Made by a program: the position numbers and the translations under genes. Under the pieces are notes generated by a model. That model was given only the letters and a program-made list of their open reading frames with translations, had not been told where the DNA came from and searched no databases. DNA of 64,000 nt from Coenobita brevimanus (lineage: Eukaryota > Arthropoda > Malacostraca > Decapoda > Coenobitidae). The stretch's first letter is position 1; each line of letters opens with the position of its first letter. The stretch lies in NCBI GenBank assembly GCA_032717465.1, contig CM064690.1, forward strand, positions 27,663,153 through 27,727,152, given 5' to 3'. Shown here in pieces: positions 1 to 10,354 of the stretch.

Positions 1-433
1 TTCCTTCATTCCTTCTCGATTCGCTCGTTGATTCTGCCTTCCTTCCTTCCTTCCTTCCTTTGTAGCTTTTTCCTTTCCCCATTCCTTCATCCTTCCCTTC
101 CTTCCCTCCGATTCCTTCAGTTCTCACTATGCCTCCCTGTCTCTCCTTAGTCCTCTCCCTCTTTTCTTCCCTCCCTCTTTTCCCATTTCTATCTCTCCTT
201 CTCCCTTCCTTGACCATCCTTTCTCTCCTTCCCTTCCTCTAGTTTTCATTCTCTTCCTTCCCTTCCTCTCTCCCTCCTCTCCCTCACTCCTTCCCTCCTT
301 TTTACTATACCTTTCTTCTCTCCTTCCTCTTCACCATCCTCCTCTTCTGTCTTCCTTCCTCCCATCCGCCATGTCTTCCAGTCTTCCGCTCTCTCTCCCT
401 TCCTCCCTCCCTTTCTCTCTCCCTCCCTCCCCC
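1..433. repeat. Polypyrimidine tract (CCTT/CTCC-rich)
   Basis: Almost pure C/T on the plus strand with short CTTC runs, for example near positions 41-60. No gene is seen. Both strands are open over long distances only because pyrimidine codons (Ser, Leu, Pro, Phe) lack stops. Confidence 0.9.
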
Positions 434-470
434 AACAAAGGTTATTGGAAGATGCCGGTCAAAGGGGGGA

Positions 471-686
471 GGGGGTGGGGAGGGAGAGGAGGAAAGAAAT
501 ATGAAGGAGGAGGAGAGGGAGAGGAAGAGGGAGAGGGGGAGGGAGAGGGGGAGGGAGGAAAGGAGGAAAGGGAGAGGGAGGAAGAAAAGGGAAGGAATGA
601 GACGGAGCTGGGGAGGAGAGGAGGAAGGGAAAGGGAGAGTAACAGAGGGGCGAGAAGGAAAAGAGGAGGAAACGGGACAGGGGGCG

Positions 687-737
<51 letters not shown>

Positions 738-1160
738 AGGGAGGGAGAGGGGTTGAAGGGGAGTAATACAAAAAGGGGAAAATAGGTTAAAACAGTAGGG
801 GGTTTGGGGAGGGAGTTTGGGGGGGAAGAGGAAGGGATAGGGTGATGGAAAAGAGGTGAGGAGTGGGGGGGAGAGAGGCGAGGAGGGAGGGAAGAGGAAG
901 AGGGGTGAGGTGACAGGAAGAGGTATGAAGTGAGTGAAGTAAGCAGAAGGTGGAGAAGTGGGGAAAGGGATGAAGTGACAAAAGAAGTGAGAAGAGGAAG
1001 AGCTAGATACAGTGGGTAGAACAGCGTTGGGTAGTGGGGAAGAGGGGCAGGAAGCGGGTGGGGAGAAGATAAGAGAGGGCGGGGAGGAGATAAAAGAGGG
1101 TGGGGAGGAGAGAAGAGAGAGTAGAGAAAGGGATAGGAGTGGAGACTGAAAGGAAAGGGA
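471..1160. repeat. Polypurine tract with (GA)n core
   Basis: The plus strand switches abruptly from C/T to A/G after a 37-base mixed spacer. The tract is GGGA/GGAG-rich with a perfect (GA)n at about 691-731. Together with the preceding pyrimidine tract it makes a crude inverted arrangement that could fold back. Confidence 0.9.
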
Positions 1161-1240
1161 TATCTAAGCAAAGTGTACTGTATATACTGTAAATCCAGTT
1201 ATTCTCACTATTGGCTACTGAAGATAGCTGTTGCATATGT

Positions 1241-1324
1241 AGGTAACATTAGGGTAAAGCTAGGTAACACGAAGGCAGATCTAGACAACAGTAAGGCAGA
1301 TCTGAGTAACAACAACGCTGGTAC
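1241..1324 (+). repeat. 21-bp minisatellite, 4 units
   Basis: Four diverged 21-base units start at 1241, 1262, 1283 and 1304. The better-conserved middle units share the 3' part AAGGCAGATCT. The array abuts the left end of a MITE-1 copy. Confidence 0.7.
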
Positions 1325-1502
1325 AGTCTTCTCACTCTAACTTGGCCCAAAATAAACGTCTCCATCATGACTACTGAGCTGTAAGAAGAGATTAACAAAT
1401 AAACACACTTCACTAAGCAAGAAACACTATGAAAGGGAAGTGAAGCGTGAATATTATCTCCCTCTGCCAAAACATTTACCAAGTTAAAGTGAAAGAAGTA
1501 TA
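1322..1502 (+). mobile_element. MITE-1 copy A, non-autonomous inverted-repeat element
   Basis: The left end reads CTTCTCACTCTAACTTGGCC and the right end is its approximate reverse complement (AAGTTAAAGTGAAAGAAGTA), giving imperfect terminal inverted repeats of about 25 bp around an AT-rich, non-coding interior. A TA dinucleotide lies at each border, which would fit a Tc1/mariner-type TA target duplication, but this is inference. Two related copies lie at 3091-3290 and 9422-9655. No transposase is encoded. Confidence 0.7.
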
Positions 1503-2200
1503 GAAAACGATGATTAGGGATTTCTGAACACTAAAGGAGCCTTAGTATTGTAAACAAGGGACACTCCGTAGCAAATTCTCCATCGCGATTTAGCCTTGCC
1601 TATTACTCGCACGCCTTCGTATTTGTGCTTTTGTGGTATTTTTGTAGCATCGAACATTTTTGCATCTGGAACGTACATAAGGACATAGAAGTGTTACAGG
1701 CAGAATAAATCGGTGAATGAAGGGTGTTAGGAATCTATGACGCAAACGGGAATACAGCTCAATCATCTCTACAGTATTTTTTTGAGAGAATTTTTACTTT
1801 TTTCGTTTTCTTTTCATTCAGTAAAACCATGCATTCAATTTCAGCTTAATCCAGTCCATATAAATCATGAATTTATTTTTCAACTCAAATAAATAATAAA
1901 CAACAGGGGTATCATTTGTTTAGTGAAAATATATTAAATTCTTCATTATAATCATTGTAATTTCTAGTTCTCAAGCAGATTTAAAAAGTGATTTATGGGC
2001 ACAGGAGAAAAAATAGATAAAACCAGCGGATTTCGGCCATAAATCCCCCTTGGAGATTACAGGTAGAGGTGTAGCAAGATGGCGGAGTAATTACCTCACA
2101 CCGGAAGCGGCCATGTTTATAAATTACACCCAGAATGAGTGAGGATTAATGCGTGTGCCTGTGCGTGCGTGCTTGGGGTGGGTGGGTGAGGTGATGGATA
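1503..2200. other. AT-rich unique sequence, no gene
   Basis: Mixed AT-rich sequence without simple repeats or a convincing open frame. It holds the promoter-like motif cluster annotated separately at 2030-2120. Confidence 0.7.
2030..2120 (+). promoter_or_regulatory. Cluster of YY1/Pho-like and ETS-like motifs
   Basis: Three GCCAT/ATGGC cores lie within 80 bp: GGCCATAAA ending the line at 2040, CAAGATGGCGG at about 2075-2085, and GCGGCCATG at about 2108-2115. The last directly follows ACCGGAAG, an ETS-family-like site at about 2100. A TAATTA homeodomain-like core lies between them. YY1/Pho and ETS sites together are typical of TATA-less animal promoters. No transcript or gene start is visible, so function is speculative. 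Confidence 0.3.
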
Positions 2201-2204
2201 GGGT

Positions 2205-2660
2205 TAATGGGCGTAAAGAATTATTATCCTGCTATGGCGTGGGGATTGGGGATTGGGTCTATGCATTGCCAGTGAGTGGGGATTGAGTGGATGTTTTGGG
2301 GATTATATGTATTGGGATTGGGGATTGGGATTACAGTAAAGGGTGATTTCCTTGATAAGAGCACTGGGGATTAGGTGTACTGAGACTGTGTGGGTGTACT
2401 GACGGGGATTAGGTGTATAGGATTAGGGATTAGTTGGGAATATAAGGATAGGAAATAACGTGCATTGAGGGATTAGGGATTGCGTATGCTGTGCTAGGGG
2501 ATTATTTAGGGATGCATGGGGACTGGGAAATTGTGGATAAAGAAACAGGTAGAGTTTGATTGAGTCTGTGGAGATGGGGATGAGTCTGGTGGATTAGGAT
2601 TAAGGATACTGGATTATTGTGGGACTGGGGATTGGCTGAGGAAGAGAGCTGGGATTGAAA
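2205..2660 (+). repeat. Degenerate GGGATTGGGATTAGG-like block
   Basis: Irregular repetition of GGGATT, GGATTAGG and GGGGATTGG with spacers. It resembles larger blocks at 5.5-6.6 and 21.1-21.9 kb. It has no stable period and no coding potential. Confidence 0.65.
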
Positions 2661-2681
2661 AGCTGAAGAAGATTGTCCTAA

Positions 2682-2682
<1 letters not shown>

Positions 2683-2728
<46 letters not shown>
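2683..2728. repeat. (CT)n microsatellite
   Basis: Perfect CT dinucleotide run of about 23 units. Confidence 0.97.
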
Positions 2729-2729
<1 letters not shown>

Positions 2730-3090
2730 AATTAATCTATATATCACTGAAACAGACGAATTTACAAAGAAATACAACTCTCCACTTTTAATTTTTTTTT
2801 TTTTTTTACTTGGATCCTTCGAAAAAATCTTAAATTTTCGTTCCAGCTGTTGAGTAAGATTTTGTGTATTTCCATGAAGATTTTTTTTTTTTTACACTTT
2901 TCTGACTGACTAAAGAATTTGCTTGCCCAGTGACTACCATTTATTTAATTATCGCTATCGGTATATGTCTATGTTTATTTATGGGATGGGGGTAAATAAC
3001 TGATAATGGCAACTTCTGGGGATAAAGGAAAAAATAAAAAAAATGAATAAATACATAAAACCCGAGTCATATACTGATTTTATGAGACTG
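2729..3090. other. AT-rich unique sequence
   Basis: Contains T tracts near 2792-2808 and 2880-2894; nothing gene-like is seen. Confidence 0.6.
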
Positions 3091-3290
3091 TACTCTTTTC
3101 ACTCTAAGCTGGCCTAAAACAATTATCGTCCCTCTTGAGTGCTGAGTTGTAACAATAGACTTACTCTAGAATAAGGTGCTAGTCGCAAAGAAGGAGGTAG
3201 AGCTGTAGTACTGTCATTTTCTGCCACTGAGCTACGTGAAATAGGCTGCAAATGGGCGAAAGTTTAGGCTAAGTTAGAGTAAAAAGTATA
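3091..3290 (+). mobile_element. MITE-1 copy B
   Basis: The left terminus TACTCTTTTCACTCTAAGCT is mirrored by the right terminus TTAGAGTAAAAAGTATA: 28-bp imperfect inverted repeats bound a 200-bp element. The interior shares GTAGAGCTGTAGTA and a following GGCTGCAAA-like stretch with copy C, so this is a real family and not chance pairing. It is non-coding. Confidence 0.75.
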
Positions 3291-3362
3291 TAGTTTCCTA
3301 GAATATTTGAAAAGCGTTTTGAAGCAGGGAATTCAAGGTCCAAAATTAACTTGTAAAAAGTA

Positions 3363-3364
<2 letters not shown>

Positions 3365-3411
<47 letters not shown>

Positions 3412-3427
3412 ACACACACACACACAC
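3365..3427. repeat. (CA)n microsatellite
   Basis: CA run of about 31 units with one interruption. Confidence 0.97.
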
Positions 3428-4785
3428 AAATGTAAACTGCGAATATTAACAAGTAGCCTAACCTGGAGAACGTACGTATGGAGCTTCAAAAATTCTTGCC
3501 TTATTGACAGACCAAAAGAATTAACACACGTTAGACAAATTCTCCCATTTCTTGAGGTGTAGGACGAACTCGATATGTTTTTACAAGGCGGTTAATTGAT
3601 GCATTAAAGTAAAAGAATAAAAACTGGTTCCTGGATGATAAAAACGTCTTATTCAAGGTCGCTGCCTCAGTAAACCATCGCGCCCATGAGAAGCAACACT
3701 AGAGGCGTAGGAGTAAACCAGGTGCGCTTTGGGGGAGGTTTATCAGACGCAGAAGGTCCACGAGAAACTAGTTCTTGTGGCGGAGGATTAAGTAGCAGTG
3801 TGTTAGTAGTCTGTGTGCTAATCCGCCGTCAAAACTAATTTCTAGGGTGTGGGGAGAAATTAACCAAAAGGTTCATAATCTCAGCACTTGAACTCTGATG
3901 ACCTAATTTGTGTCTCACGGCTGTAACTCGTTCTTGGTGACAAATGCGATTAGTACAGATTAGTGTTTTCTGCAAGAGTTCACGCAATGCACGCAGTATT
4001 GGATAAATTGTTTAGAAAATTCGTGATCTTAAGATTATAATTCAGTTTGCTTAATTAATCACATGAGAATAAATCGTTTAATGGCGACACGAAGGTATAT
4101 TGTCATTATATCCTGCAACAATTCACTTAATTCAGGCAATATTTAATTCAGGCAATATTAGTTGACGTAAATGCTGCTTAATGTCCTTTATTCCTAATTT
4201 GAATCCTTAATAGCTATTGCCGTTAATTAACCTAGTAAATAAACAGTCTTATATTATGCCGTCACCGTCTTCCTTTATAAATAACAAAAAAATATATATA
4301 TACATACACTATCGCATTCACAGTAACTTTTGCAGGTATTTTCGACTTGTTGCAGGTGATTTCACGTTCCTTAACGGTGGAGTAAAGCAATATCACGGCT
4401 GTACATCCTTCACATAGTACTAAATCGTGTCTAGCATCGAAATCATAGCTAATCTCTTGTTCCTACGTAGTACTGAAGATGGAGGGCTGGCGAATTCACA
4501 TCAAGTTAACGTTAAGAAAGTATTGTGTGTAAATTATTAGACAGAGAAACGTGGCTATATTACTCTAAACCCATTTCTTTTCTTGCCGATCTCCGTAGCT
4601 TAGGAACATGTCGAGTCAAATGCCTATTATCTCGTTTATGATACTGATGTTTTATTTTTGCTAACGAAGGAGTATACAGTAGAGGAAAAGTTATTTTGTG
4701 TGGTGCAGTTTCCATCACCTCACAGTTCAGTCTTGTATACAGGGCGGTCCATATATAACTCTGCTCAATCACTTCGCTAGGTCGT
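3428..4785. other. Unique AT-rich sequence, no gene recognised
   Basis: About 1.35 kb of mixed sequence. It includes a small hairpin at 3758-3780 (stem CCACGAGAA / TTCTTGTGG, 5-base loop) and a direct repeat of AATTCAGGCAATATT near 4130-4160. Open frames are short and match nothing I know. Confidence 0.6.
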
Positions 4786-4893
4786 ACACACACACACACA
4801 CACACACACCGCTTATAGATCTATTTACACCAATCAGTATCTACCTATCTATCTGTCTAGTCCCTTTACCTACAGTACCTATGTGTCTTCCTG

Positions 4894-4935
<42 letters not shown>
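4786..4935. repeat. (AC)n and (CT)n microsatellites
   Basis: (AC)n at 4786-4810 and (CT)n at about 4897-4935, separated by a TATC/TGTC-rich stretch. Confidence 0.95.
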
Positions 4936-4940
<5 letters not shown>

Positions 4941-5070
4941 GATTATCAAGAGGTAAATAGCTTCATCTCAGCATTTACCACAGTCTACTCCTTCGCCTGC
5001 AGACATGGTTAGGGAGGGTCAAGTCCATTCACAAAAACTAGAATGAGAAACTAACTCTCAAAACTAGATT

Positions 5071-5076
5071 CTCTCC

Positions 5077-5127
<51 letters not shown>

Positions 5128-5314
5128 AAAGAGAGGTTGATGAGGAACTTGTGCAAAAACGAAGATAACGGTGCTGTCTGAAATGAAAATATAATTCCTC
5201 AGACAAATTCCTCTCTCTCTCTCTCTCTCTCTCAAGTAAAAAAAAATCGATCTTTTATGTAAGAAAATAGCCCTTTCTCAAGTAAGAAAATCGAGGTGTG
5301 ATGTAAGGAAATTC

Positions 5315-5350
<36 letters not shown>
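5071..5350. repeat. Three (CT)n microsatellites in series
   Basis: CT runs lie at about 5071-5122, 5212-5234 and 5317-5350. The second and third are each followed by CAAGTA/CAAGGTA-like sequence, and AAGAAAATCGA-like spacers recur, suggesting local duplication of a unit containing the CT run. Confidence 0.9.
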
Positions 5351-5352
<2 letters not shown>

Positions 5353-5510
5353 GTATATATTATAAGACCAGAATTCCACACACACACACACCTCCACACC
5401 TCCTCGCATCACCTCCACTTAGACTCCCCGGGGCGTGATCGACAATTTAATTTCAGACCAATATCTCCTTCGCGCCTCCGATGCCGACTCCACCGCGTAC
5501 GAACCAGGCC

Positions 5511-6700
5511 AAAGGTGGAGCGGGGAGTGGAGTGGCCATCCTGGAGGCTTGCAGGTGGATTGGGCTGAGATTGGGGTGGATTAGGGTGGTTTAGAAGGGA
5601 TAGGATTAGATTGGGGTTAAGATACAGGGAGTTAAGTTGGTTTAGGGAAGGTTAGACACGGGGCAAAGGTGGAACGGGAGTGGAGGGGCGTTCATAAAGG
5701 CTTTCAGGTGGATTGGGCTGGGATTAGGGTGGATTAGGGTAGTTTAGAGGGTGCTGGTTGAGCTTCGAGGTAATTTGAAGGGGAATGATTTGGTGGATCA
5801 GTAAAATGTAATGTGAAAATCCGTTCATGATGGCTCGGAGGTGGATTGGAGAAACTGGGCTGAGATTAGAGTGGACTAGAGTAGTGTAGGGGATGTTGGG
5901 TGATATTTGGGCTAATATATATGGAGCTGGGTTGGTTTGGAGGGGTTCTGAAGGAGGAAAATATTGAAGCAAAGAGTAGAATTACATTTCTGAGGATCTG
6001 GAGGTGTACTGGGGAGATGGGTCTGAGATTAGAAAGGGTTAATGTGGTTATGGGTGTGCTGAATGAGACTGGATTAATTGATATGGAGTTAGGATGGCTT
6101 AAGAAGATTCAGAAGGAAGACAATTTTAAAGCAGTGAGTGGAGTTGCGATCAGTCTTAGAGGAGAGTTGGTGAGATAATGCTGAGATCAGAAGGAGTTTG
6201 GGTAGATTAGAAGGTGTTGGATGAGACTGAGATTAATTTAAGGGAATTTAGAAGCAGATTAAAAGCAGTGAGAGGCAGGGCGAGGCGTGAAGATGAATTC
6301 CTAAAGTGAAGAGATGGGGATGAGATCAGAGAGGGTCAAGGTAGTTTATAGGGTGTTGGATGCTACGCAGGTTGATTTATAGGGAACTGAGTTAATATGA
6401 AGGGAGTTAGAATCAGTGCAAAGGTAAAGACGGGAATGGGTTCGTGATCCTGGGGACTAAAGGGAGTTTGGAGGGGCCAGAGTGAGATGAGAGGGCGATG
6501 AGGTGGCTTGGGGGTAATTTTAGTGGCCCTCCTGAGGCATGAGCGGAAATGGATGAGATTAGAAGGGGTTAAAATGGTCCGGAGTAGCTGGATAGAAATA
6601 AGATGAAGAAATTATGGTGAAGGCTGGTGGACTGACTCGAGGCTGAAAATTGACAAGGTGGATTGAACTGGAAACATAGCAAAGGTGGAGGATACCAGTT
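5511..6700 (+). repeat. Decayed ~150-bp satellite, about 8 units
   Basis: A G/A/T-rich unit recurs with starts marked by GCAAAGGTGGA or GCAGTGAGTGG-like sequence at about 5509, 5663, 5969, 6131, 6265, 6419 and 6679, with one less clear start near 5812. Spacing is mostly 135-162 bp. Each unit then carries a GGTGGATTGGGCTGAGATTA-like part and a GAGGGTGTTGGATGAG-like part. Units are strongly diverged, so this is an old array. Short frames inside it are chance. Confidence 0.6.
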
Positions 6701-6839
6701 GTCCCTGATAATTAATTCATTGTGGATTGGAGTAGGATTGGAGTGATTACTAGCAATAATTTTAAAAGGAGAACTTTAGATATTTTGGCGAAGAGAATGG
6801 GGGAGGTATTGTAAACAGTGTAGCGATAAAATGGGAAAA

Positions 6840-7030
6840 GTCATTTGAACAATTTCTCGAACGTTTCGAGTCAGTATCTCCTCTCCTCTGCTCTTCTCCA
6901 ACCTCTCCCTCCTCTCCTCACCTCTCCTCTCCCCTCCTCCTCTTGTCGCTCGTCTTCTCCTTGTTCTGACGTAGCGGGGCGGGTCATGACGAGATCTTAC
7001 CCAATGTCATATCCAATCACAGAGATGCAT
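6840..7030 (+). promoter_or_regulatory. GC-box and CCAAT-like motifs downstream of a CT tract
   Basis: GGGGCGGG lies at about 6976-6983 and two CCAAT pentamers lie at 7001 and 7013. A TGACGTA half-CRE precedes the GC box. These are short, common motifs with no gene beside them; the entry is a weak pointer only. Confidence 0.15.
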
Positions 7031-7063
7031 TCATTAACTTCCTCCTCACACACTCCCACACGC

Positions 7064-7186
7064 TCTCTCTCTCTCTCTCTCTCTACGTGCTTGCAATATA
7101 ACTCCACTTATTAGCTAACCCACAATGGCGTTCGTGCAATTGCAATCCGGCCAGTGATGGATTGCAAAGCTTCGACTGCTCGGTGT

Positions 7187-7227
<41 letters not shown>
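7064..7227. repeat. Two (CT)n microsatellites
   Basis: CT runs at about 7064-7084 and 7191-7227. Confidence 0.95.
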
Positions 7228-7231
<4 letters not shown>

Positions 7232-7439
7232 ATGCATTACTCTTGTTTGCATATTGAGGCAGTTAATATTTAGATATCGTGATGTGTCCAGTCCTATGAT
7301 TTTGAGTGACACTGCAAAGAAATCTATTTTAGTTTATAGTGTTATGTCTATGTTACGACTTTTGTTAAGATTGGGTTAGCATTCCTTCAATAGACAGTAA
7401 TTCCTTTTATTTTTCCCTTCAATATACTATACTGTACTT

Positions 7440-7709
7440 TCTTCTTCTTGCACCCTCCTCCTCTCCCCATCACTCCTTCCCACCTCACAGACTCTCTTCC
7501 ACTTTATCCACATCCACTCTACTTCCATCCTTCCTTTTCTGATTCCTCTCTCCCCAATACCGTTGTCCCTTTCTCCTCTTTCCTCTTGAACTATTTCTTT
7601 TTCCCATTTCCTAACTCACATCCTGTCTTCCTTTTCCTCTCTCTTCCCTTTCATGTTTGCTCATACTATCCTTTCCTCTTTTACTCAATTTTTTGCTCTC
7701 TTCAGTCTC

Positions 7710-7790
<81 letters not shown>

Positions 7791-8385
7791 TCCCATTTCT
7801 TTCCTTCCCATTTCCCTGCCTTTACCTTGACACCCGCTTCCTGTTTTCTTTCCTTCCTTCCTCCTTCCTTCTCTGTCATTTTTCCCTTTCGCTTTTTCCC
7901 TTTATCCCCTCACCATTTTCCCTTCATTTTCTCCTTCATTTTTCCTCCCCTTCCTCCCTCATTTTTCCTTCCTTCCCTCCATCCTCAATACTCATCCCCT
8001 ACCGGACAGACTCTGCTTTCCACCCTATCTTCCTCTTATCTATCACATTCCATCCCACGCTCCCTCCTCCTCCTTCCCCTCTTTTTCCTCCTTTTCCTCC
8101 TCTTCCCCATTCATCACTTTATCATACTCCTTTTTGGGAGGATATCCGTCTACTTCCTACTCCTCCGTCCCTCCATCCTTCATTCTGTCTTCCTCCTCTT
8201 CCTCTCTCCTACTCCTCCGTCCCCTCCATCCTTCATTCTGTCTTCCTCCTCTTCCTCTCTCACCTACTTCCTCCCCACCTTCCCCATTACTCATCGTCTC
8301 TCCCAACCAGACACTCTCTTCCGCCTTCCTCCCAATCCACCCACATCCTCCTTCCCCCTGACCGGAATATTGATCCACTGAATGT
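7440..8385. repeat. Polypyrimidine tract with (TGTC)n/(CT)n
   Basis: C/T-rich low-complexity tract. It contains (CTGT)n at about 7708-7739 running straight into (CT)n to 7785. A 52/53-bp tandem duplication occupies 8157-8208 and 8209-8261. Long open frames here are compositional. Confidence 0.9.
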
Positions 8386-8469
8386 CAGATAAATAACTCA
8401 ACATCCTCTCCAGCTCGTAAATTATATAACTACCTCGGGGCAATAACTAGGGGGTCCAGTTTCCTCCTG

Positions 8470-8890
8470 TGTTTTGTGGGAGGAGGAGGAGGAGGAGACC
8501 GAGAGCGAGGGGGAGAGGTAAAGTGCGAGGCTGACTGCAGTGTGTGACAGCAAGGTTGGAAGGAGCAGGAGAGGGAGATCGAGTATGAGGTGGAGAGATA
8601 GTGTTCGAGTACTAGGCGTGTGTATGAGAATGAGATGGATGGGAGGAGGAGAGAGAGAGAGCGAGGAGGGAAATAAAGTGCGACAATAATTGGAGAAGTG
8701 AAACGGCTGGGAAGCGAAGAAGGGCAGACCGAGAACGATACCACTTTCCTCCTTTCTGTACTAGCAAAGTGTATGAGAGTAAGGTGGGTGGGAGAAGGAG
8801 TGGCAGACCGAGAATGAGGTGGATGGATAACTTAAAGAAGACTGATCATGGTAGTCAAGGTAAGAAAAATAAGGGAGTGGTGTATTATGT
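8470..8890. repeat. Purine-rich tract
   Basis: GAGGAGG/GAGAGG-rich plus strand following the pyrimidine tract after a short AT-rich spacer. The phrase GTATGAGANTGAGATGGATGGGAG recurs loosely near 8620 and 8770, so part is a diverged tandem duplication. Confidence 0.75.
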
Positions 8891-8918
8891 CGTGAGGGAA
8901 GGGGTTATTACAGTATAG

Positions 8919-8920
<2 letters not shown>

Positions 8921-8961
<41 letters not shown>
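8921..8961. repeat. (GT)n microsatellite
   Basis: GT run of about 20 units. Confidence 0.97.
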
Positions 8962-8966
<5 letters not shown>

Positions 8967-9099
8967 CTGTACAAGCACCTAAGCAGTCTGAATTTCCTTT
9001 AATCTTACCTGCCCCTCTCTTTCCCAGGTGACTTGTAAATCTTCTAATACATATCCTGTCTCATGGACGCCTCTCCTCTGGCATTTATACTCCAGCTAG

Positions 9100-9160
9100 G
9101 AAAACACCAGACGAGTTCATTCAGCTAAGAGTGAGTCCTAGGAGCCTGAGGGTAAATCCT
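9100..9160 (-). mobile_element. MITE-2 fragment
   Basis: Core CCAGACGAGTTCATTCAGC at 9107-9125 is the reverse-complement MITE-2 core with two substitutions. It is the first of three same-orientation copies in series. Confidence 0.5.
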
Positions 9161-9245
9161 AGCACTCTTAACCCTCTCACGGTGGGGACAACTCTAGCAT
9201 TTTATCCCATTTCACACCATTTGATTCAGCTAGGCATTAATCACA
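9160..9245 (-). mobile_element. MITE-2, decayed copy
   Basis: Starts with CTTAACCCTCTCACGG, the family's outer end, and reaches TTTGATTCAGCTAGG at 9220-9233, the inner part of the core. The CCAGACG half of the core is lost. Confidence 0.4.
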
Positions 9246-9267
9246 GGAGTTACCAAGTCTTATCCCC

Positions 9268-9360
9268 ACCATTAACCCTTCCATATAGAGATGATTTAAG
9301 TATTCTCTGCAAACTAACTCTAGACGATTATATTCAGCATAGAGTGAGTTAGAGGGACTT
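9268..9360 (-). mobile_element. MITE-2, decayed copy
   Basis: Outer end CATTAACCCTTCC is followed by core CTAGACGATTATATTCAGC at 9320-9338 and a GTGAGTTAGAGGGA end. Confidence 0.55.
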
Positions 9361-9421
9361 AAAAGTCTGAAGACATGAAGTTCTTATCTCGGTTTTCTTT
9401 CATACCGCGTTTCTTTTGGCA

Positions 9422-9655
9422 TATTCTTTTTACTCTAACTTGGCCCAAAATTGCCATCTCTACCATACTCTTTTTACTCTAGCTAGGCCTAAAATTTCCA
9501 CCTCCCACATTTTGAATACTAAATTCTAACAAGACATTAAAATATGATACTAGTCACGAAGTAGCGCTATAAAAATGATGTAGAGCTGTAGTATGATCTT
9601 GAAGTAAGCTGCAAAAGGGAAAAAAATCTAGGCCAAATGAAAGTGAAAGAACTAT
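9422..9655 (+). mobile_element. MITE-1 copy C with duplicated left end
   Basis: The terminus TTTTTACTCTAACTTGGCCC appears at about 9427 and again, diverged, at about 9471 (TTTTTACTCTAGCTAGGCCT), a ~44-bp tandem duplication of the left end. The right end, GGCCAAATGAAAGTGAAAGA, is the inverted match and ends near 9655. The interior GTAGAGCTGTAGTA is shared with copy B. Non-coding. Confidence 0.7.
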
Positions 9656-9788
9656 AGATTTCAGTGTCAGTTTCCCCTAGACACCTCGTCACATTATTCA
9701 CACAACCTACACCAAGTTATACATTAATACAGCTTTATACATTCTTTGCAGTTTTTGATATTTATTAAACGCTCAGTATATGTTCCAG

Positions 9789-9958
9789 TATATGTCTTTT
9801 TCCTCCCTCCATGCTCTTTCCTCCACGCTCTTTCCTCCACGCTTTTTCCTCCACGCTCTTTCCTCCACGCTCTTGCCTTCTTTCCTCCATGCTCTTTCCT
9901 CCACGCTCTTACCTCCTTTCCTCCATGACTTTTCCTCCACGCTCTTTCCTCCAAGCTT
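9789..9958 (+). repeat. 15-bp minisatellite, about 11 units
   Basis: Unit TTTCCTCCACGCTCT repeats with a few 1-5 base insertions (for example TACC before TCCTTTCC). A 15-base period keeps all frames open, producing false Ser-Thr-Leu-Pro-Pro proteins on the plus strand and Lys-rich ones on the minus strand. It ends in a T-rich stretch. Confidence 0.9.
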
Positions 9959-10268
9959 TTTTTTTCTTTTTTCTTTGGGGGAAGCAGCCTAGGTATATAG
10001 ATAGACATGTGTACTTAATCCAGCATAAAAACTTGCGTCCATTCAGAGTTTATTACACATACAGACAAACTTACATACCCGTAATAGTGTCAGTCTTCTC
10101 ATTAACACTCATTTCGCTGTAAAATCCACGTGCGTTTACTTAAATCACTTTCATTCGTATTTCAACACACGTACACACACATACATACAGTCATACATAC
10201 ACAGTCGACTAATGCAACTAATATTCCTCTTTCTTTGCTTAACGTTAATCAAGCCTACTCATTTCCTT

Positions 10269-10293
10269 TTTTTTTTTTTTTTTTTTTTTTTTT
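10269..10293. repeat. Poly(T) tract
   Basis: About 24 consecutive T. With the poly(A) at about 10598-10613 it brackets the R4 repeat copy. Confidence 0.9.
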
Positions 10294-10354
10294 GTGCTCA
10301 TTCAGGTATTTTTTATGTTTTATTTGTGTTCTCTGTATCTGTCTGTCAGTCGTT

